A DNA stretch of 51,282 nt from Leptospiraceae bacterium (GTDB lineage: Bacteria; Spirochaetota; Leptospiria; Leptospirales; Leptospiraceae): the NCBI GenBank assembly GCA_025360185.1, contig JANYCR010000240.1:1-51282 (forward strand), read 5' to 3'. Position 1 is the first letter of the stretch. Each line of letters opens with the position of its first letter. A program made the translations under genes and the position numbers. Shown here one piece after another: positions 1-8,448 of the stretch. The notes beneath the pieces are model-generated. The model was given only the letters and a program-made list of their open reading frames with translations. It was not told the DNA's origin and did not search any database.

Positions 1-1
1 T

Positions 2-529
2 CGTGGTAAGGGTAATTATAACTTTGATACCGAAATTCCATTTTTTGATCATATGCTTTCTCATATAGCTAAGCATGGACAGATGGATATGGATATCTGG
101 CTTCGTGGAGATATTGGCATAGATTGTCATCACAGTGTCGAAGATACTGCTATTTTACTTGGTTCAACCCTGCATAAGCAATTGGGCGACAAAGCGGGAA
201 TTAACCGCTACGGACATTTTACAATTCCTATGGATGAGGTTCTCACAACCGTTGCTGTTGATCTAGGCGGTCGATTTTATTTTAAATACACAGGTCCTAA
301 ACTCGAAGGAAAATTTGGAATCTATGATGCTGAGCTTTCTCTTGAGTTCTTACAAAAATTTGCTCTAAATGCTAAGATGAATTTACATGTTGTAGTTCAC
401 TATGGGGAAAACCGTCATCATATTCACGAATCCATTTTCAAAGGATTAGGAAGAGCCTTACGACAAGCTATCGCCTACGATGAAAACGCGAAAGGTGTAA
501 TCCCTTCAACGAAAGGTGTGCTAGAATGA
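2..529 (+). CDS. hisB: Imidazoleglycerol-phosphate dehydratase HisB (5' end cut off)
   Basis: This enzyme removes water from imidazole-glycerol phosphate to give imidazole-acetol phosphate, a cytoplasmic step of histidine synthesis. The reading frame is open from base 2, and its first residues already belong to the family ([10 protein letters not shown]), so the gene starts outside the window and the ATG at 53 is internal. Family metal and substrate motifs are visible: [13 protein letters not shown], the DCHHSVEDT cluster of His, Glu and Asp, and [15 protein letters not shown] near the C-terminus. It appears to be the single-domain dehydratase, because nothing follows the dehydratase fold and the C-terminus ends normally; a phosphatase domain upstream cannot be excluded. 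Its stop codon overlaps the hisH start (ATGA at 526-529), so the two are translationally coupled. Confidence 0.96.
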   Translation, partial: RGKGNYNFDTEIPFFDHMLSHIAKHGQMDMDIWLRGDIGIDCHHSVEDTAILLGSTLHKQLGDKAGINRYGHFTIPMDEVLTTVAVDLGGRFYFKYTGPKLEGKFGIYDAELSLEFLQKFALNAKMNLHVVVHYGENRHHIHESIFKGLGRALRQAIAYDENAKGVIPSTKGVLE

Positions 530-1161
530 TTGCAGTAATTGACTTTGGAATGGGTAATATCCATTCTTGCCTAAAAGCGATTAGCCTCTATACGGATAAC
601 TTTAAATTAACGACAGACCCTGCTGATTTAGAAAATGCTACTGGCATTGTATTACCCGGAGACGGGGCTTTTGAAAAAGCGATGTTTAATTTGCAAGAAC
701 TTGGTTTTATAGATTCAATCAACCAAGCCATTGAAAAGAAAATTCCTCTCTTTGGAATTTGTATTGGGTTTCAAATCTTATTTGAAGATTCAGAGGAGTC
801 TACAGAAAAGGGAAAACTTGTAAAAGGCTTAGGCTTAATCAAAGGTCATGTAAGAAAATTCAAATTAAGAAGTTATAAAGTTCCCCATATGGGCTGGAAC
901 AAATTGATAATAAACGCTAGAAAGAAATCTAATTTGCTAAACGAAGTTCAAAATGGGGAGTATATGTATTTTATTCATTCTTATCGCCCTGTTGATGCGG
1001 ATCTTTCTTTTATTACGGCAAATTGTAATTATGCGGAAGAAAAATTTCCAGTGATAGTAGAAAAAGAAAATATATACGGAACCCAGTTCCATCCAGAAAA
1101 ATCCGACAAAGAAGGTCTTAAGATTTTAAGAAATTTTATTCGGATTGCAAATCCAAATTAA
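526..1161 (+). CDS. hisH: Imidazole glycerol phosphate synthase, glutaminase subunit HisH
   Basis: This class I glutamine amidotransferase releases ammonia from glutamine and channels it to HisF for formation of imidazole-glycerol phosphate. The 211 residues match the usual length. The nucleophile is Cys79 in the elbow [10 protein letters not shown], and the other triad members are His189 and Glu191 in [10 protein letters not shown]. The PHMGWN (120-125) and YFIHSYRP stretches are typical of HisH. The start overlaps the hisB stop and hisA follows after 14 bases, so the three form one operon. hisF is not in the window; it is usually nearby, and HisH needs it to function. Confidence 0.97.
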   Translation: MIAVIDFGMGNIHSCLKAISLYTDNFKLTTDPADLENATGIVLPGDGAFEKAMFNLQELGFIDSINQAIEKKIPLFGICIGFQILFEDSEESTEKGKLVKGLGLIKGHVRKFKLRSYKVPHMGWNKLIINARKKSNLLNEVQNGEYMYFIHSYRPVDADLSFITANCNYAEEKFPVIVEKENIYGTQFHPEKSDKEGLKILRNFIRIANPN

Positions 1162-1175
1162 GGATTATTTAACAC

Positions 1176-1907
1176 ATGATAATTATACCAGCAATAGACA
1201 TACTAGACAATGAAGCAGTCAGACTCTACAAAGGAGACTATTCCCAAAAAACAGTTTACAGTTCCAAACCATGGGAGCTTGTTCAGGGCTTTAATAAAAA
1301 TGGTGCCGAACTCATTCACTTAGTAGATCTGAACGGAGCAAGAAGTGCCGATTCAACAAACAAAGATTGTATCGTTAGAATTCGCAAAGAAGCAAATGTA
1401 AAGATTCAGCTAGGCGGTGGTATCCGCGACATGGAAAAATTAAAATACTATGAGTCTCTCGGAATAGATAAATTTATCATAGGAACATCGGCAGTAACAA
1501 GCCCATCTTTTGTGGATGAAGCCATAGCATTTATAGGAACGGATAGAATTATTATTTCAGTAGATGCACTAGACGGAATCGTTCGAGTAAGCGGGTGGGA
1601 AGTAAAAACAGAAGTTCGATATGAAGACCTTTTGACTAGACTCAATAAACAGGGGATAACACAGATTATCTTTACGGACATTTCTTACGATGGGACATTA
1701 AGTGGACCTAACCTTGAATCATACAAACATATTCTGGATAATTTTGATTTTCAATTAATTGCATCCGGTGGAATTGCATCCCTTAAAGACATTATAGATT
1801 TATCCAGTATTAATTCACTCCGCCCTCTTTATGGAATTATTACAGGAAAGGCAATATACGAAGGAAGACTTGATTTAAAAGAAGCAATCGACAACACGAA
1901 AAAATAA
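1176..1907 (+). CDS. hisA: Phosphoribosylformimino-5-aminoimidazole carboxamide ribotide isomerase HisA
   Basis: This (beta/alpha)8-barrel enzyme performs the Amadori-type isomerisation of ProFAR to PRFAR, the substrate of HisFH. The 243 residues are full length. The catalytic acid/base pair is visible as Asp8 (IPAIDI) and Asp130 (ISVDALDG). Phosphate-binding loops are QLGGGIR (79-84), TDISYDGTLSGPN (167-179) and SGGI (197-200), with GKAIYEG near the C-terminus. It is the third gene of the his run, with an AAGGA-type ribosome site upstream of the ATG. The next gene (MORN lipoprotein) starts 17 bases after the stop and may be co-transcribed although it is unrelated in function. Confidence 0.96.
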   Translation: MIIIPAIDILDNEAVRLYKGDYSQKTVYSSKPWELVQGFNKNGAELIHLVDLNGARSADSTNKDCIVRIRKEANVKIQLGGGIRDMEKLKYYESLGIDKFIIGTSAVTSPSFVDEAIAFIGTDRIIISVDALDGIVRVSGWEVKTEVRYEDLLTRLNKQGITQIIFTDISYDGTLSGPNLESYKHILDNFDFQLIASGGIASLKDIIDLSSINSLRPLYGIITGKAIYEGRLDLKEAIDNTKK

Positions 1908-1924
1908 TTTTTTGGGGTTACTCC

Positions 1925-2419
1925 ATGTTAAACTTTAGACGTTTGATAATTTTTTTATTTTTGCTAATTTTTATTATAGAATGTAAAAGAGCCGGAACTA
2001 TAAAGCTTCCAGATGGTGGGTTTTATAAGGGAACTATTTCTAATGGTAAACCGCATGGAAAAGGAAAACTTGTCCTCCATGAATTAGCTTATGAAGGTGA
2101 TTTTTTAGATGGTAAACGACATGGCAACGGTGTACAAACGTGGACGAGCGGACTTCACCAAGGCGAATGGTATGTAGGCGAATGGAAAAATGATGAACGA
2201 GATGGCTATGGAATTCATGTATGGCCTGACGGAAGAAAATACACCGGAGACTGGAAACAAAATCGTCAGAGCGGCAAAGGTGTATTAACCAACGCAGGTG
2301 GAGATAGCTATAATGGATATTTCAAAGACGATCAGCCAGAGGGAGAGGGAACTCACACAAAGGCAGACGGCTCTATTTTTTTTAAAGGGCTCTGGTCAAA
2401 AGGAAAGCCGGTTAAGTAA
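1925..2419 (+). CDS. MORN-repeat lipoprotein
   Basis: A 164-residue lipoprotein. Residues 1-19 form a hydrophobic signal peptide ending in the loose spirochaetal lipobox FIIEC, with Cys20 as the lipidation site. The rest is about six MORN repeats, recognisable by the recurring pattern Y.G.W..G...G.G: for example YEGDFLDGKRHGNG, YVGEWKNDERDGYG, YTGDWKQNRQSGKG and YNGYFKDDQPEGEG. MORN repeats form an elongated beta-hairpin sheet that binds lipids or proteins, or acts as a ruler. The cellular role cannot be told from sequence. It lies downstream of hisA with no clear terminator between. Membrane anchoring is inferred; which membrane and which side are unknown. Confidence 0.85.
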   Translation: MLNFRRLIIFLFLLIFIIECKRAGTIKLPDGGFYKGTISNGKPHGKGKLVLHELAYEGDFLDGKRHGNGVQTWTSGLHQGEWYVGEWKNDERDGYGIHVWPDGRKYTGDWKQNRQSGKGVLTNAGGDSYNGYFKDDQPEGEGTHTKADGSIFFKGLWSKGKPVK

Positions 2420-2473
2420 TAATTTTTCATTTCATAGATTAACGAATAAAACTTAGGAGAATAGAATTTAAAG

Positions 2474-3727
2474 ATGAATACGAGTAATTTAAAAAAATAT
2501 AATTTTATAGGGATAGTAGCTACGATTATTGGACTTTCCTTATGCATTGCACTCATACAGGAATTTTTTGGGTCTGCTGGCGCATTTGTAGAATCGCTTT
2601 GCTCTACTACCGGTGACGGTGATTCTTGTAGCAAAGTTGCCAAGAGCGCGTGGTCTGGCTTTAGAGGATTACCGATATTAGGCGATGTCCCGGTTGCTCA
2701 TATTGGATTTACATTTTACGGATTCTGTGGGTATTTGTTTTTCTCGATTATAAGAGCAGAGGAAGAAGAAAAAAAGGGATTTGTAAATTTGCTCTTTGCT
2801 GTTTCTCTTCTAGGAATTGTAATTGATATAATCTTTCTTATTATTTCTATTTCCCAGATTGGGACAGTATGTATATTATGCGCTCTAACGTATGTAGTTA
2901 CTATAAGTATATTCGTGCTTGCTTATTTGCAGGCAAAGTCTTATTCCGGGGAGGAAGGAATTATGAACCAAGTGAAATTAACTACCGGTAAAAATATTAC
3001 CACGAATTTTTTAAATTATACAATTATCATTTTATTATTCTACGCAGGCGGTATAGCCTGTGCAAGATTTTCTACTCCGAACAACGGACCTAATGGACCA
3101 GGGGAAGACCCTCGAGCCAAGGAAGCTTTTTTAAAGTCAAAAATTGAAGCTTTCGAAAAAAGACCTGCGGTTAAAATTGATTTAACCCAAGCACCTATGG
3201 TAGGAAGTCCTAATGCAACAGTAACGATTGTAAAATATGCCGATTTCAACTGTGGTCATTGTATGCATACAAGCCATATGATTCGCCAACTCTTAGCTGA
3301 TTTTCCGAATGATGTAAAGGTTTATTATAAAAATTTTCCACTAGACGGAACTTGTAATCCTTTAGTTCAAAGAAAAGATCCAAGTGCGAGTTCCTGTATT
3401 GCGGCTAGTGCTGCGTTATGCGCTAATAAGCAAGGCAAGTTCAAAGAGGTCTACACTGGGCTATATACAGATAATGAAAATGGAACTCGTCACTCAATTA
3501 CTTCTGTAAAAGATATCGCAAGTAAAGCAGGGGTTAATATGCAACAGCTACAAGCTTGTATGGGCTCTACTGAAATTCAAAATTTTATTTTATCAGAAGT
3601 AAAAGAAGGAGAAGTTCTTAATATTCAAAGCACACCTTCTCTTTATGTTAACAATAAACCACTTGATCCAGGAACACCTAATGCTACTTTCCTGAAAGCA
3701 CTTGTGGAACACTTATTGAAGAAGTAA
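2474..3727 (+). CDS. VKOR-DsbA fusion: membrane disulfide-bond-forming protein
   Basis: The 417 residues combine a VKOR-like membrane domain (about 1-155, four helices) with a DsbA-type thioredoxin domain (about 235-417), joined by a fifth helix near 182-195 that puts the thioredoxin domain in the periplasm. The VKOR part has a loop cysteine pair, Cys43 and Cys52, and the quinone-side CILC motif (Cys133/Cys136). The DsbA part has the active site CGHC (260-263) and a cis-Pro loop (QSTPSLYV). VKOR reoxidises the thioredoxin domain with quinone, so one polypeptide replaces separate DsbA and DsbB. VKOR-thioredoxin fusions are established in other bacteria. An AGGAG lies unusually far (15 bases) from the ATG. 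The gene ends 14 bases before a long palindromic repeat and converges with the ArsS gene. Confidence 0.9.
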   Translation: MNTSNLKKYNFIGIVATIIGLSLCIALIQEFFGSAGAFVESLCSTTGDGDSCSKVAKSAWSGFRGLPILGDVPVAHIGFTFYGFCGYLFFSIIRAEEEEKKGFVNLLFAVSLLGIVIDIIFLIISISQIGTVCILCALTYVVTISIFVLAYLQAKSYSGEEGIMNQVKLTTGKNITTNFLNYTIIILLFYAGGIACARFSTPNNGPNGPGEDPRAKEAFLKSKIEAFEKRPAVKIDLTQAPMVGSPNATVTIVKYADFNCGHCMHTSHMIRQLLADFPNDVKVYYKNFPLDGTCNPLVQRKDPSASSCIAASAALCANKQGKFKEVYTGLYTDNENGTRHSITSVKDIASKAGVNMQQLQACMGSTEIQNFILSEVKEGEVLNIQSTPSLYVNNKPLDPGTPNATFLKALVEHLLKK

Positions 3728-3741
3728 ATATTCCAGAATAA

Positions 3742-3778
3742 AAACGTAGAGACGTTGTAATGCGACGTCTCTACGTTT
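3742..3778. repeat. Perfect 14-bp palindrome between convergent genes
   Basis: Left arm AAACGTAGAGACGT at 3742-3755, exact reverse complement at 3765-3778, nine bases between. It sits in the 56-base gap between the convergent VKOR-DsbA and ArsS genes, so it could serve as a terminator hairpin in both directions, although no long T run follows. The GTAGAGACG/CGTCTCTAC arms resemble a dispersed palindrome common in many bacterial genomes; that resemblance is from memory. No second copy was seen in this window. Confidence 0.8.
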
Positions 3779-3783
3779 ACGTT

Positions 3784-4824
3784 TTACACAACTGCGCCAC
3801 CGCAGCTTGAACCTGCACCTGCTGTGCAACCGAAACAGTGAGGGGCAGTTTGAATATTCCTATTTTGTAAAAGTTCTTTCGAAAAACTCTGAATCCTTTT
3901 TATTTCCCCACCTACAGGCATAGAAAGCATTTGGTTGAAGTCACAATCATAAAGTCTTCCTTCCCAGTCTACGCTCAGAGTATTACGACACATAACATTT
4001 TGTGCGGCTAATGGGTTAAAAGAATTGACCAGCTTTTCTAAGTAGTCATCTAAATTTCCAGTTTCGAGCAAATAATCTAAGAATCGGCTAATGGGCATAT
4101 TGGTAATTGTAAATAAGGAATTGAAAACCACTCCGAGTTTTTCTAATTCTTTTCGAAACTGGTTTTCTAAATCCTTTTGATCTCCTGGTAAGAAAGAGCC
4201 CGCAGGATTGTAAACCAAGTTGAGGATAAGACCTGTATTACTCTTACCATAGCCAAGTTCGTTAAGTCGCTTAATTGCTTCGAGAGATTTTTCAAATACG
4301 CCTTCTCCTCTTTGCGCGTCTGTTCTGCGCTTTTGAAAATAAGGGAGGCTCGAAACTACTTCTACTTTATTCTTTGCATAAAATTCAGGAAGGTCTCTGT
4401 ATTTTTCTCCTGCAAGTAAAATAGTAAGATTACAACGAACCATTACTTTCACATCCATCTTTCTTGCCTCTTCTACCAGGAATCGAAAATGTGAATTCAT
4501 TTCTGGAGCACCGCCCGTAATATCTAAAGTCGGAATTTTTCCAAGCTCTAGCGCTTTAAGGCAACTATTGATTACCTCCAAGCTCATAGACTCTTTGCGA
4601 TCCGGTCCTGCATCTACATGGCAATGTTTGCAAGTCTGGTTACATACTTTTCCAAGATTAACTTGTAAAATTTCTAACTCGGTAGTTCTAAGTGGGAATA
4701 ATCCTGATTTTTCGAGCATTCCATCAAACGAAGAAAGTGTTTTCTTCGCTGAGACATTATCTAGAACTTTTAATTGCTCTGTAGGATTTGAAAGAAGATT
4801 TCCTTGTCCAAATAAACTTTTCAA
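3784..4824 (-). CDS. arsS: Arsenosugar-biosynthesis-type radical SAM protein (ArsS family)
   Basis: Radical SAM protein of 346 residues. The [4Fe-4S] motif is CNQTCKHC (Cys61, Cys65, Cys68) followed by HVDAGPD, typical of the ArsS/TIGR04167 family, and the C-terminal half carries the family's Cys-rich DUF3641-like region with the ending CFGCTAGAGSSCGG. The family has been linked to arsenosugar formation, where a 5'-deoxyadenosyl group is joined to methylated arsenic. Some relatives contain selenocysteine near the C-terminus; here all cysteines use TGC or TGT and the stop is TAA. The start is TTG at 4824, with AGGA nine bases upstream, just after the stop of the CMD-family gene. An arsenic methyltransferase (ArsM) is not in the window, so the substrate is inferred. 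Confidence 0.85.
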   Translation of the reverse strand: MKSLFGQGNLLSNPTEQLKVLDNVSAKKTLSSFDGMLEKSGLFPLRTTELEILQVNLGKVCNQTCKHCHVDAGPDRKESMSLEVINSCLKALELGKIPTLDITGGAPEMNSHFRFLVEEARKMDVKVMVRCNLTILLAGEKYRDLPEFYAKNKVEVVSSLPYFQKRRTDAQRGEGVFEKSLEAIKRLNELGYGKSNTGLILNLVYNPAGSFLPGDQKDLENQFRKELEKLGVVFNSLFTITNMPISRFLDYLLETGNLDDYLEKLVNSFNPLAAQNVMCRNTLSVDWEGRLYDCDFNQMLSMPVGGEIKRIQSFSKELLQNRNIQTAPHCFGCTAGAGSSCGGAVV

Positions 4825-4828
4825 AGAT

Positions 4829-5170
4829 TTACATTCCTAATTCTTTTGCTTTGTTCATCATCTGCACACTATGAACTAGGCTTGCGCCTCCGCGGATAGC
4901 GGCTGTTACGTGCACAGCTTCCATCATTTGCTCCTCCGATACACCCTTCTCAAGACTATCCGTTGTATAGGCATCAATACAATAAGGACATTGAACCGCA
5001 TGGGCTACAGCTAAGGCAATGAGTGATTTTTCACGGGCAGTGAGTGCGCCGTCTTGAAATACAGTTCCATAATAATCAAAAAATTTTTTAGCAAGTTCTG
5101 GTTGAAATTCGCTAATGCTTCCAAACTTCTTTAAGTCTTCCGGGTGATAATACGTTTCTCTTTGAGCCAT
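4829..5170 (-). CDS. Peroxidase-like carboxymuconolactone decarboxylase (CMD) family protein
   Basis: The 113 residues form a single AhpD/CMD-type helical domain with the redox pair CPYC (Cys61/Cys64) followed by IDAYT. The C-terminal AIRGGASLVHSVQMM helix is characteristic of the arsenosugar-biosynthesis-associated peroxidase-like branch (TIGR04169). Members usually sit beside arsS, exactly as here: this gene is first and arsS begins 4 bases after its stop. It probably handles a thiol or peroxide redox step in the same pathway; the precise reaction is not known to me. The ATG has little Shine-Dalgarno sequence beyond an AAGGAAA. The 135-base gap upstream separates it from a divergent glycosyltransferase and should hold both promoters. 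Confidence 0.85.
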   Translation of the reverse strand: MAQRETYYHPEDLKKFGSISEFQPELAKKFFDYYGTVFQDGALTAREKSLIALAVAHAVQCPYCIDAYTTDSLEKGVSEEQMMEAVHVTAAIRGGASLVHSVQMMNKAKELGM

Positions 5171-5305
5171 TATTTTATTTTCCTTAATCTATTATTCTGA
5201 ATTCATTTCGTAAAGTTACAAATTCTACCTTTAAATTCAAATCAGAATTGACTAGAAGGAGTCAAGCGTAGTTTTTGAATTAGTATTATTCATAAGATTT
5301 TTTAA

Positions 5306-6061
5306 ATGGAAATTCAATTAAGTATTATTCTGCCTACCTTTAATGAAATAAAGCTCGGGATTTTGCCTAAACTACTAGAAGCATTTGAAGGAATTAATTC
5401 CTTCGAGATGATCCTGGTAGATAGGATGAGTGATGACGGGACAGTTGAATTTATAAAATCACATCCACTCTTTCAAACTAATACAAACAAATTGAAATTG
5501 ATAAAAACTATCTCCAATGGAAGAGGAAAAAGATTACAAGAAGGATTTCAAATTTCGCAAGGACGGATAATATTATTACACCACCCAAGGAGCATTCTTA
5601 CGAAAGAAGGAATTCAAACTCTTATCCAAAGTGAAGGGCAATGGTTCTGGGGTGGATTTACTCATAAGTTTGATTGGCCATCTCCACTTTTGGAATTTAC
5701 TTCTTGGTATTCTAATAACATAAGGGCTGACTTTCGAAAAATTTTCTATTTAGATCATTGTATATTTGCTAGCAGAGATTTGCTATTACAAACAGAAATT
5801 CCAGATGTAGAAATTTTTGAGGATACAATATTGTCAGAGAGACTGGCTAATCTTTGTAAGCCAATAAGATTATCCAATGCCAGCACTACATCTTCTATTC
5901 GATTTAAAAAAAATGGAATCTTATACCAATGTATTCTCAATCAATGTATGAAATGGGGTTTCTACCTAGGTATACCCTTGCATAGACTCAATGCATTTTA
6001 CGAGAAAAGCCTAGAATTAAATTCAAAATACCGGGAAGGATTTCAAAGGGATCGAAAATAA
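5306..6061 (+). CDS. Family 2 glycosyltransferase, TIGR04283 type (arsenosugar-associated)
   Basis: The 251 residues begin with a GT-A nucleotide-sugar fold: ILPTFNE at the N-terminus and a VDRMSDDGT segment. The GRGKRLQEGFQISQGRIILLHHP region, WGGFTHKFD, LDHCIFASRDL, the acidic EIFEDTILSERL motif and a helical tail with C-terminal LGI resemble the TIGR04283 family, which co-occurs with arsS. The usual DXD-like LHAD is replaced here by LLHHPRS, which may alter metal or donor use. It is divergent from the CMD/arsS pair and overlaps the convergent mnmH gene by 19 bases. It would attach a sugar to the arsenic-linked ribose or to a related acceptor; this is inferred from context. Confidence 0.78.
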   Translation: MEIQLSIILPTFNEIKLGILPKLLEAFEGINSFEMILVDRMSDDGTVEFIKSHPLFQTNTNKLKLIKTISNGRGKRLQEGFQISQGRIILLHHPRSILTKEGIQTLIQSEGQWFWGGFTHKFDWPSPLLEFTSWYSNNIRADFRKIFYLDHCIFASRDLLLQTEIPDVEIFEDTILSERLANLCKPIRLSNASTTSSIRFKKNGILYQCILNQCMKWGFYLGIPLHRLNAFYEKSLELNSKYREGFQRDRK

Positions 6062-7116
6062 TCCAAAACTTCCTCGTTTAATTTTTCAAACGAGTCAGCT
6101 TTAAAAATCTTGCTGTATTCTCTCTCGCTTCCTCGATAAGGAGAGCCTTTCAAATAATGAATATCATAATGGTGCTTTAATAGAAGTAAAGCAGCAGCAT
6201 AACGATCCTTAGCCGCAATGGCTTCCGTAATAGAAGAATATATTTTACCATTTAAAAATTTTTTGAGGTATTCAAGCTTATCTAAAATAAATTCATCGGA
6301 TTTATCATATTCCTTAGCGAGACGTAAGGCTCTCAGCTCAAGTGGAAGTTCTACCCAAATTTTTTTTCCAGAAATCATTTTAGAATAAAATTTTTCAGGT
6401 AATAGTAATCTGCCAATCTTTTTACTTTCTCCTTCTACTATCATATAAGAACTATTATTTTTTTGTAGCGCTTGGTAAAGATGAGATTCGAATAATTTTT
6501 GAGAAGGCTGTAGATATGAATCACCTCCTAGAAGAGAGCCTTTATGATTGGCATATTTTTCTAAGTGAACTGCAGGAAATCGAGCATCTATCAAGTTAGA
6601 AATTAATTGCGATTTGCCGCTACCGCTCGGACCATAAATAGAAATCGCATCCGGTAAATTTCCTTCATGGAAATAATGATTCACAAACCGCCGGTAAGCT
6701 TGGTAGCCTCCATCAATCAAAGATGTTTTATAACCAATTAAATCCATCACTGTGAACAAAGAGCGCGAACGCATTCCACCACGCCAACAATAGATAATGA
6801 AATGACAAAATGGCTTGTGTTTCTCGGTCTTCCCATTTTCAAATTCTAGAATTAATTTTTCTACTCGCTCTAAATTTTTTTTTAAATTTCCAGCTATTAA
6901 TTTCGCGCCCAACTGTCTTGCCGTAAAAGGGTTTTGCTTATACTCTGTTCCAACCTCTGCTCTTTCCAAATCATTTAGTACCGGTAAATTAATGGAACGA
7001 GGAATATGATCTTCGGCAAATTCTGATTCGCTTCTCACGTCGATTACAATATGAGAAGCAGGGGAAAATTCTTTTAAGACTGAATCAATTGCTTTTATTT
7101 TGGAAGTTTGGATCAT
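6043..7116 (-). CDS. mnmH: tRNA 2-selenouridine synthase MnmH (SelU)
   Basis: The 357 residues combine an N-terminal rhodanese domain with a P-loop domain, the MnmH arrangement. The rhodanese catalytic cysteine is Cys110 in YCWRGGMRS, and DVRSESEFAEDHIP marks the rhodanese start. The Walker A loop is GPSGSGKS (162-169). MnmH replaces sulfur with selenium at the wobble 2-thiouridine of Lys, Glu and Gln tRNAs, using selenophosphate from SelD and passing through a geranylated intermediate. Its presence implies selD elsewhere in the genome. It lies beside the arsenosugar-type genes but overlaps the glycosyltransferase tail by 19 bases on the opposite strand, so it is a separate transcription unit. 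Confidence 0.93.
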   Translation of the reverse strand: MIQTSKIKAIDSVLKEFSPASHIVIDVRSESEFAEDHIPRSINLPVLNDLERAEVGTEYKQNPFTARQLGAKLIAGNLKKNLERVEKLILEFENGKTEKHKPFCHFIIYCWRGGMRSRSLFTVMDLIGYKTSLIDGGYQAYRRFVNHYFHEGNLPDAISIYGPSGSGKSQLISNLIDARFPAVHLEKYANHKGSLLGGDSYLQPSQKLFESHLYQALQKNNSSYMIVEGESKKIGRLLLPEKFYSKMISGKKIWVELPLELRALRLAKEYDKSDEFILDKLEYLKKFLNGKIYSSITEAIAAKDRYAAALLLLKHHYDIHYLKGSPYRGSEREYSKIFKADSFEKLNEEVLDYFRSL

Positions 7117-7162
7117 GGAAAATTGCTTTACGTTTTAACTCTTCTCCGCGAATCGTGAGTAG

Positions 7163-8338
7163 ATGTATGGTTTAGCTTCAAGAAAACTAAATGACTCTAA
7201 AGAATATATACTTTTTTTATTTAGTGGAATAATTTTCCTCACAGCCAATTCTCTGTATGCTTATATGGATTATCCCTACGGAGTTGGTTTTCAGATTATA
7301 CAACTTCCCCTATTGCCAATAGACAATGTAAACTCAGGAAAAGGAAATTTTTCCGGTAGAATTAACTCACGACTAATCAATGTATTCTCAATACAAAGCA
7401 ATAGATTTATTGTAGACGGAGAAGAGAGTCAAATAGAGCCTAATTTACGTTATGCGTTAACAGATGAAACGCAATTTGGTTTTAGTGCTCCGATTATTTC
7501 TCGCGGAGGCGGGTTCTTAGATAAAAATATAGAAACATTTCATAGAACAACGGGGGTTAGCCAGGGAGGAAGAGACAAATACCCTAGGAATGAATTTAAC
7601 GCAAGCTACGAACCGCTTTCTCTGTATTATCCGCTCTTAGATAAAGATTTGTTTGAATCATATGTAAGACGAACGAATGACTTTAGGAGTTATCCTAGAA
7701 ACTCGACCGATCCTCCTATAAATTTTCCTACTCACGAAAATGAAGTAAGAAAGCTAGTAATTAACAAGTATTATCCGTATCTAAATGAATATAAAACCGA
7801 AGATTCTATAGGTAATTATGATTCCATTGCACAGGGCAATCCAAAATTCTTTCTCCAATCTACTATTCTAAAAGGAAGTTTCTGGTTTGATAAAATAACA
7901 GCAGGCGGACAAGTAAGAGTTCCAACTCGCTCTGTGGAATTAATTGGAACTCCGGGAACGGATATTTCAGTGTATGCGGTGTATCACAAGGATTGGTTTG
8001 ACGGAAAAATCAATTTTAAATTTGGAGTTTCCTATTCGCAATTCGAAATGCATAAATATAGAAATTTTGATTTAAGAAAAAATCAATGGGTATTTCGTCC
8101 TTCACTCATTTACAATATCAATCAGAGTTGGAAACTTCACTTCGAATACGTTTATTTTGCCTCTCCTATTCTTCACTGGAATAGATTATCAACGCCTGCT
8201 CATCAAATAGGATTTGGAGTAAGTCGTAGTTTTGATGATTACCAATTGCAGTTTGCTACTTTCGAAAATATTATTACTTATTCGAATACTCCTGATATTG
8301 GATTTTTAATATCTCTAGAGAAGTTCACTTTAAATTAG
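7163..8338 (+). CDS. DUF3187-family outer-membrane beta-barrel protein
   Basis: The 391 residues start with a signal peptide (hydrophobic core about 16-30, ending in ANSLYA). The rest alternates polar and aromatic beta strands, as in outer-membrane barrels. The segment GGGFLDKNIETFHRTTG followed by SQGGRDKYPRNEF is the signature I recall for DUF3187 (Pfam PF11383). Function is unknown for the family. A second, more diverged DUF3187 gene lies at 49102-50217. The gene is divergent from mnmH with only 46 bases between them. The first ATG is used because the signal peptide follows it directly, but the ribosome site is weak. Confidence 0.72.
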   Translation: MYGLASRKLNDSKEYILFLFSGIIFLTANSLYAYMDYPYGVGFQIIQLPLLPIDNVNSGKGNFSGRINSRLINVFSIQSNRFIVDGEESQIEPNLRYALTDETQFGFSAPIISRGGGFLDKNIETFHRTTGVSQGGRDKYPRNEFNASYEPLSLYYPLLDKDLFESYVRRTNDFRSYPRNSTDPPINFPTHENEVRKLVINKYYPYLNEYKTEDSIGNYDSIAQGNPKFFLQSTILKGSFWFDKITAGGQVRVPTRSVELIGTPGTDISVYAVYHKDWFDGKINFKFGVSYSQFEMHKYRNFDLRKNQWVFRPSLIYNINQSWKLHFEYVYFASPILHWNRLSTPAHQIGFGVSRSFDDYQLQFATFENIITYSNTPDIGFLISLEKFTLN

Positions 8339-8409
8339 CTACAAAATCAGTTGCATGCAAAAGGTAAAAATTTATGAGTTAGATTTTATTTAGAAATAAA
8401 TTATTAGTA

Positions 8410-8438
8410 TAGACAATTTATAAAACTGCTAATACATT
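8410..8438 (+). promoter_or_regulatory. Candidate sigma-70 promoter for the SpoIIE-family gene
   Basis: TAGACA at 8410-8415, a 17-base spacer, and TACATT at 8433-8438. The ATG at 8449 lies only 10 bases after the -10 box and no Shine-Dalgarno is present, so the transcript would have a very short leader. The -10 match is moderate. Confidence 0.4.
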
Positions 8439-8448
8439 ATCACAACGT

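Noticed and set aside
3784-4824. ArsS-family protein as a selenoprotein
   Set aside because: All C-terminal cysteines are TGC or TGT and the gene ends in TAA, so no UGA is recoded here.
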